64,000 nucleotides of DNA from AC-37 sp036389295 (GTDB lineage: Bacteria > Actinomycetota > Thermoleophilia > Solirubrobacterales > Thermoleophilaceae): positions 113,531 to 177,530 of the forward strand of contig DASVQB010000003.1 of NCBI GenBank assembly GCA_036389295.1, read 5' to 3'. The number at the start of each line of letters is the position of its first letter. Within the stretch, counting starts at the first letter, position 1. Positions 59,563 through 64,000 of this stretch are shown in pieces. The translations under genes and the position numbers were made by a program. The notes beneath the pieces were generated by a model. That model was given only the letters and a program-made list of their open reading frames with translations, had not been told where the DNA came from and ran no database searches.

Positions 59563-59616
59563 GGGTTGGGCTGAGCTTAGCCCGTCATCGGCCGGCGGCG
59601 CGGGGAGCCTGAGCGG

Positions 59617-61179
59617 CTACGGCTGCCCCGGCCTGAGCGGCTTGCCCGCGGCGCCGCTGCGCAGGTGCTTCGCGGCCTCGAGCATGCCGGCCTCGAGCTC
59701 GTTCGGCTCGGCCAGCTGCGCCGGCGACTGGACCGCCGCCGCCTCTGCCGGCGGCGCCGCCTCGGCGCCCGCCGCGCTCGCGCCCCGCCGCCGCCTGCGC
59801 CACGGCAGCAGGTCCACCACCCGGTTGATCGCGCCCCAGATCCCCTGGAGGAAGCCCTGGGCCCCCGACGGGCTCGCGTCCACGCCCAGCTCGGTGAGGG
59901 CCGGCACCGTCGCCATCGGGTAGGCGAGCCGCTCGGCGATCGCCGTCGACCACCAGTCCGCCACCCTCTGGACCACGCCGGCCTCGAACACGTCCGGGAT
60001 CCCGTCGCGCGGGGAGTCGGCCGTGAGCACGTGCCCGAGGTGGCTCGAGCTGGCCACGCGCTCCGGCAGCCCCACGTTGGAGCCGCCGGCGAACCGCACC
60101 ATGATCGTCCTGATCAGCGCGCAGTGGTCGAAGAGCAGGGTCGGATCGCCGCCCTGCGCCGACCCGAACGCGGCGCCCGGCTCGACCAGCGGCGAGACCA
60201 CGAGCGCCGGCACGCGCGGCCCGAACGACTCGAACTCGGCGCGGCTCGCGAACTCCTCCGGCAGCCCGTCCGCGGGGTCGACGTGGTCGTAGAAGCCGCC
60301 GTGCTCGTCGTACACGACGACGAGCATCGTCCTGTCCCAGAGCCGGCTGGCGGTGAGCGCCTGGTAGACCTTGAGGACGAAGCTCTGGCCGGCCATCACG
60401 TCGGTCGGCGGGTGGTCGTCGTCGGCCCCGTGGAGGCCGCCGAGGTCGACGAAGTTCGGGTCGATCCAGGAGACGTTCGGCAGCGTGCCCTCGAGCACGT
60501 CCTTGTAGAAGGTGCGCGGCTGGACGAGCGACGGCTTCTCGACGTACGCGAAGTTGCTCTCCCACCCGACCCGGTAGCGGTCGTCGATCAGCCGCAGCAT
60601 CCCCGGGTCGGACGAGTACCAGCGCCAGCTGACCGTCGGCGGCAGCGAGCGGACGAACGAGCGCCGCGAGTAGAGCGGCGGCATCCGGTTGTCCAGGCTG
60701 CCGGCCTCGCCGGCGAGCGAGGCGATCCGGTTCGGGAACGTCGAGCCCGGGATCGAGCAGAACCAGCGGTCGAGCACCGCGTAGTTGGAGGCGAGGAAGT
60801 CGTAGACCGGGACGTTGGCGGCCGTCTGGTAGCGCATGACGTCGCCGGGCTGCTCGCCGCCTCGCGTGGTGGCGTAGTTGGCGACGAACCCGGACATCCC
60901 GTGGGCCATCTGCTGTCCCACGCACCAGCCCGAGTGGCACGGGTCGTGGAGCTTCGCGAGCTGGCCGTCGCCGAACGGCTCGATCCCGTACTCCCGGCCC
61001 ATGAACTCGTTGACCTCGCCGCCGTGGAGGCCGTCCACGTCGTCCCTGCCCGCGCCGTCCCTCTCGGGAGGCAGCGACAGGTAGCCGAGCATGTGGTCGA
61101 ACGACCGGTTCTCCATCATCAGGACGACGATGTGGTCGACCCGCTGGAGCCGTTCCCGCGCTTCCCTCTCGTCCACCAC
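59617..61179 (-). CDS. phosphoesterase (phospholipase C/acid phosphatase family)
   Basis: The 520-residue protein contains VDHIVVLMMENRSFDHMLGYL near the start, the metal- and nucleophile-bearing ENRSFDH motif of bacterial phospholipase C/phosphoesterases. TMLVVVYDEHGGFYDHVDPA and VPALVVSPLVEPG carry further metal ligands. FDHCALIRTIM and the C-terminal Arg-rich stretch (LLPWRRRRRG) plus Ala/Glu-rich tail follow. GTG at 61179 is the likely start; upstream ATG would overlap the divergent gene. It lacks an obvious signal peptide. It cleaves phosphate esters or phospholipid heads. Confidence 0.85.
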   Translation of the reverse strand: MVDEREARERLQRVDHIVVLMMENRSFDHMLGYLSLPPERDGAGRDDVDGLHGGEVNEFMGREYGIEPFGDGQLAKLHDPCHSGWCVGQQMAHGMSGFVANYATTRGGEQPGDVMRYQTAANVPVYDFLASNYAVLDRWFCSIPGSTFPNRIASLAGEAGSLDNRMPPLYSRRSFVRSLPPTVSWRWYSSDPGMLRLIDDRYRVGWESNFAYVEKPSLVQPRTFYKDVLEGTLPNVSWIDPNFVDLGGLHGADDDHPPTDVMAGQSFVLKVYQALTASRLWDRTMLVVVYDEHGGFYDHVDPADGLPEEFASRAEFESFGPRVPALVVSPLVEPGAAFGSAQGGDPTLLFDHCALIRTIMVRFAGGSNVGLPERVASSSHLGHVLTADSPRDGIPDVFEAGVVQRVADWWSTAIAERLAYPMATVPALTELGVDASPSGAQGFLQGIWGAINRVVDLLPWRRRRRGASAAGAEAAPPAEAAAVQSPAQLAEPNELEAGMLEAAKHLRSGAAGKPLRPGQP

Positions 61180-61256
61180 TGGACCGTACCGCAGCGTGCC
61201 GGATCTCACGGACTGAAGTTCGTCGGCCGCCGAGCCGATACCTATGCTCGATCGAG

Positions 61257-61544
61257 ATGACGTCGGATCGCGCGAACGCATACGGCCGGGTGACCAAGAC
61301 GGTGGACGACCTGTCCGCCAGCAAGCTGCACCCCTCGGAGCAGCAGACCGTCCGCGACGCGGCCGACGCGCTGTTCTTCTGCGAGGACATCGCGGCGGAC
61401 GGCGACGCGCGCGCCGCGCTCGACGCCGTCGGGCAGCTGCTCGAGCGGATGGTCGAGAGCGACCGCCTGCTCCCCGAGACCGCCGGCCGCCTCACGGCCG
61501 ACCTCGAGGCCTGCGGCCCGCTGAGCGCGGTCGCGGCCGGCTAG
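61257..61544 (+). CDS. small helical protein of unknown function
   Basis: The 95-residue protein (ATG at 61257) is acidic and helical: GRVTKTVDDLSASKLHPSEQQTVRDAADALFFCEDIAADGDARAALDAVGQLLERMVESDRLLPETAGRLTADLEACG. It resembles small actinobacterial hypotheticals. A TATGCT box lies 18 bp upstream. Function unknown. Confidence 0.65.
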   Translation: MTSDRANAYGRVTKTVDDLSASKLHPSEQQTVRDAADALFFCEDIAADGDARAALDAVGQLLERMVESDRLLPETAGRLTADLEACGPLSAVAAG

Positions 61545-61588
61545 CAGCGCGGCACGGTCCCCCCTCGCGCGCTTAGGATCGTCCCCGC

Positions 61589-62950
61589 ATGGGGCGGGGC
61601 CACCGGATCGCGATCGTCGGGGCCGGTCCGTCCGGCCTCGCGGCGCTCAGGGCGCTCACCGCGGCCGGCTTCGACGCCGTCGCCTACGAGCGCGGCGCCC
61701 GGATCGGGGGCGTCTGGACGCTCGAGGACCGGCCGACCGCCGCCTACCGGACGCTCCACCTGATCACGAGCCGCGCGCGCACCGAGTTCGCCGAGCACCC
61801 GATGCCGGCGGATACGCCCGACTACCCGAGCCGCGACGCCGTCGGCCGCTACCTGGAGGGCTACGCCGCCCGCTTCGGCCTGGACGAGCGCATCCGGACC
61901 GGCGCCGCGGTCGAGCGGGTGCGGCGGCTCGACGGCGGGGGGAACGGCGGCGGCGCCGCGGGCTGGGAGATCGAGCTGGCGGGCGGCGAGCGCGAGCGGG
62001 CCGACGCCCTGGTGGCGGCGAACGGCCACAACGAGGTCGCGAAGTGGCCGGACCCGCCCTACCCCGGCGCGTTCGACGGCCGCCAGCTGCACGCCCTCGA
62101 CTACGACGACCCCGACGAGCTCCGCGGCCGCCGCGTGCTCGTCGTCGGCCTCGGCAACAGCGCGATGGACATCGTCACCGACGCCTCCCACGTGGCCGAG
62201 CGGACGCTGCTCTCGGTCCGGCACGGGAGCTGGATCGTCCCGAAGCGCCTGTTCGGCCGCCCCGCCGACCAGCTCTCGAGCCCGTGGGTGACCGTGCACG
62301 TCCCGTGGCGGGTCCGCCAGCCGCTGGCCCAGGCCCTGCTGCGCCTCGCGGTCGGCCCGCCGGAGAGCTACGGCCTGCCGCCGCCCGAGCGCGGCGTCTT
62401 CCAGGCCCACCCGACGATCACCGACACCGTGTTGAGCCGGATCAGCCACGGCGAGATCGCGCCCAAGCCGGGCGTCGAGCGGCTCGCGGGCGACCGCGTG
62501 AGGTTCGTCGACGGCAGCGAGGAGCCGGTCGACACGATCGTCTGGTGCACGGGCTACCGGGTCGAGATCCCGTTCCTCGACCCGGAGCTGGTCGGGCCGG
62601 ACCCGAGGGAGCTCGCGCTCTACAAGCGGGTCCTGTACCTCGACCGCCCCGACCTCTTCTTCGTCGGACTCATGCAGTCGACCGGCTCCGCGTTCCCGAT
62701 CGTGGAGCGGCAGTCGCAGCTCCTGGCCGAGCACCTGACGGGAAGGTGGGCGCCGCCGCCGCCAGCCGAGATGCGCGCCGACTGCGAGCGCCGCCGCCGC
62801 GCGGCCCTGCGCCGCTGGGGCCCGCACGGGCGGCCCGCGATGCGGGTCGACTTCGACGCCTACATGCACGAGCTGGGGGAGGAGATCGAGGAGGGCCGCC
62901 GCCGCGCGGCCGCGAACGGCGCCCGGCCGCCGCTCGGGGCCGCGGCGTGA
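61589..62950 (+). CDS. flavin-containing monooxygenase
   Basis: The 453-residue enzyme has the FAD motif IAIVGAGPSGLAALRALTAAG near residue 8, the YERGARIGGVW adenine-binding region, the FMO-type NADPH motif VLVVGLGNSAMDIV near residue 185, and CTGYRVEIPFL near the C-terminal FAD region. Such enzymes oxygenate small heteroatom compounds or act as Baeyer-Villiger oxygenases. Its stop overlaps the GTG of the next SDR gene (GTGA), so they form a pair. Confidence 0.9.
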   Translation: MGRGHRIAIVGAGPSGLAALRALTAAGFDAVAYERGARIGGVWTLEDRPTAAYRTLHLITSRARTEFAEHPMPADTPDYPSRDAVGRYLEGYAARFGLDERIRTGAAVERVRRLDGGGNGGGAAGWEIELAGGERERADALVAANGHNEVAKWPDPPYPGAFDGRQLHALDYDDPDELRGRRVLVVGLGNSAMDIVTDASHVAERTLLSVRHGSWIVPKRLFGRPADQLSSPWVTVHVPWRVRQPLAQALLRLAVGPPESYGLPPPERGVFQAHPTITDTVLSRISHGEIAPKPGVERLAGDRVRFVDGSEEPVDTIVWCTGYRVEIPFLDPELVGPDPRELALYKRVLYLDRPDLFFVGLMQSTGSAFPIVERQSQLLAEHLTGRWAPPPPAEMRADCERRRRAALRRWGPHGRPAMRVDFDAYMHELGEEIEEGRRRAAANGARPPLGAAA

Positions 62951-63750
62951 CGCGCACGGCGCTCGTCACCGGCGCGAGCGGCGCCTTCGGCAGCGCGACC
63001 CGGGCCGAGCTGCGCTCGCGCGGCTGGCGCGTCGCGGGGATCGACCTGAAGCCGGATCCCGGCGACCCGGACGTCGTCGCCTGCGACCTGACCGACGACG
63101 ACGCCGTCCCCGCCGCGGTGGCCGAGGCCGTCGAGCGCCTCGGCGGCCGCCTCGACGCGCTGGTCAACAACGCGGGCGTCGGCGGACCGGCGTCCGCCGG
63201 CCGGCCACCGGACGAGCACGTCCGGCGGATGCTGGACGTGAACCTGCTCGCCGCCTGGCGCGTGACCGCCGCCGCGATCGACCGGCTCGTCGAGAGCCGC
63301 GGCCGCGTGGTCATGGTCGCCTCGCGGATGGCGTTCATCGGGCTCCCGCTCGGCGCCGCCTACGGCGTGTCGAAGCGCGCCCTGACCGCCTACGCCGACG
63401 CGCTGCGGGCCGAGTACTCGACCCACGTCTCGGTCACCTGCGTGCACCCGGCGTTCGTCAGGACGCCGATCCACGCGCGCACGCGCGAGGCGGGCCTGCG
63501 GCTCGAGGGCTTCTCGCGCGAGGAGCCGCTCGAGCGCGTTGTGAGCGCGATCGTGCGCGCCTGCGAGTCGCCGCGGCCGCCGCGCGACCTCGCCGTGACC
63601 CGGGCGGGCGGGCTCCAGCTCGCGATCGCCCGGCACCTGCCGGGGCTCGTCGACCGGGTCGTGGCCCGCACGCTCGCGCGGCGGGTGGCGGCCGGCGAGC
63701 TCGACGGGGCTGAGCTCGCGGCGGGCCTCCGCGCCCGCCAGCAGCGCTAG
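62947..63750 (+). CDS. short-chain dehydrogenase/reductase
   Basis: The 267-residue SDR starts GTG at 62947, VTRTALVTGASGAFGSATRAEL. Motifs: VNNAGVGG near residue 74, catalytic Ser in MVASRMAF, Tyr-x3-Lys in AAYGVSKRAL. The cofactor loop GIDLKPDPGDPDVVACDLTD suggests NAD. The extended C-terminus (IARHLPGLVDRVVARTLARRV) is helical. It likely acts with the upstream monooxygenase. Substrate unknown. Confidence 0.88.
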   Translation: MTRTALVTGASGAFGSATRAELRSRGWRVAGIDLKPDPGDPDVVACDLTDDDAVPAAVAEAVERLGGRLDALVNNAGVGGPASAGRPPDEHVRRMLDVNLLAAWRVTAAAIDRLVESRGRVVMVASRMAFIGLPLGAAYGVSKRALTAYADALRAEYSTHVSVTCVHPAFVRTPIHARTREAGLRLEGFSREEPLERVVSAIVRACESPRPPRDLAVTRAGGLQLAIARHLPGLVDRVVARTLARRVAAGELDGAELAAGLRARQQR

Positions 63751-63778
63751 ACAGACGTCTCTCCCCCCACCTGGGGGC

Positions 63779-63805
63779 TAAAGGCCCTGCTCAGGACGCC
63801 GATAC
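63779..63805 (+). promoter_or_regulatory. sigma-28 (FliA/WhiG)-type promoter upstream of the pilin gene
   Basis: TAAAGGCC (63779-63786), then 11 bases, then GCCGATAC (63798-63805). The sigma-28 consensus is TAAAGTTT-N11-GCCGATAA, so both elements and the spacing match. Transcription would start near 63811, giving a leader of about 50 bases with a small hairpin (GCCAG 63821-63825, CTGGC 63831-63835) and AGGAGGAAAG before the ATG. Confidence 0.7.
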
Positions 63806-63859
63806 CCATGGGCAGTTAGGGCCAGCGGAGCTGGCTATTCGATCCCAGGAGGAAAGACT

Positions 63860-64000
63860 ATGCTGCGGAAGCTCCGCGAGCGTATGAACGAGGAGAGCGG
63901 TTTCACGCTGATCGAGCTCCTCGTCGTCATTCTGATCATCGGCATTCTCGCCGCGATCGCCCTGCCGGCCTTCCTCGGCCAGCAGCAGAAGGGCCAGGAC
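63860..64000 (+). CDS. type IV pilin-like protein, N-terminal part (runs off window)
   Basis: The first 47 residues, MLRKLRERMNEESGFTLIELLVVILIIGILAAIALPAFLGQQQKGQD, contain the prepilin peptidase site GFTLIE with Gly-Phe and the Glu at +5, followed by the hydrophobic pilin helix. The leader MLRKLRERMNEESG is short and basic, as in class IVa pilins or type II secretion pseudopilins. AGGAGGAAAG is the ribosome site. The 3' end is outside the window, so pilin versus pseudopilin cannot be decided. Confidence 0.85.
   Translation, partial: MLRKLRERMNEESGFTLIELLVVILIIGILAAIALPAFLGQQQKGQD

Overview
The window is very GC-rich, uses GTG and TTG starts often, and packs genes tightly with 1-4 base (ATGA, GTGA, TGATG) overlaps. 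Gene content points to an actinobacterium of the Thermoleophilia/Solirubrobacterales type: a B12-dependent class II ribonucleotide reductase, a short RpoD, many secreted beta-propeller and Gly/Ala-rich proteins, a UGSC-family selenoprotein, a MpaB-like oxygenase and a type IV pilin. The taxonomic call is inference from content and composition.

Region by region. 1-5.3 kb: tail of a probable sigma factor, a secreted helical protein, NrdJ. 5.1-10 kb: GST-like protein plus microprotein, sugar epimerase, tmk-holB, an Xre/nucleotidyltransferase pair with its own inverted-repeat operator, a DUF192 protein, tRNA-Thr(CGT). 10-13 kb: SDR-P450 operon divergent from a TetR regulator with a palindrome over the P450 start codon. 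13.1-15.5 kb: a thioredoxin-fold protein overlapping a selenoprotein gene whose in-frame TGA (15223-15225) is followed by a bacterial SECIS hairpin. 16-22.2 kb: secreted esterase, a large secreted protein, and a coupled multicopper oxidase-ZIP transporter-DtxR/MntR operon. 22.4-30.7 kb: envelope and housekeeping genes (TVP38/DedA, pgsA, folE2, rpoD, ltrA, tRNA-Tyr, cold shock protein plus a basic microprotein). 30.8-36.4 kb: secreted propellers, PadR regulator, carotenoid oxygenase. 36.5-39.8 kb: four paralogous secreted proteins, three starting with TTG, each followed by its own GC-rich hairpin. 40.2-50.3 kb: membrane spermidine-synthase-like protein, M28 peptidase, LVIVD propeller, MpaB-like oxygenase, lytic transglycosylase, lipoprotein, CASTOR/POLLUX-like channel.

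50.37-59.53 kb is a genomic island in the 3' end of tRNA-Thr(GGT): a 45-bp perfect direct repeat marks both ends, the intact tRNA is at the right, and a C-terminal fragment of a tyrosine integrase lies next to it. The island has lower GC and unusual codons. It carries an Xre regulator, a frame-disrupted SSB gene, a membrane-anchored NACHT NTPase flanked by tRNA-Val-like remnants, and a tightly coupled minus-strand operon: an ImmA/IrrE metallopeptidase-macrodomain fusion, a P-loop kinase-PurA/PurZ-like fusion with the PurA catalytic Asp changed to Ser, a DUF7002-like protein, a small Cys-motif protein and a small membrane or secreted protein. I see this operon as the best candidate for an undescribed system, probably a nucleotide- or ADP-ribose-based conflict or defence module.

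59.6-64 kb returns to chromosomal genes: a phosphoesterase, a flavin monooxygenase-SDR pair, and the start of a type IV pilin gene behind a sigma-28-like promoter. No rRNA, CRISPR array or insertion sequence was seen.
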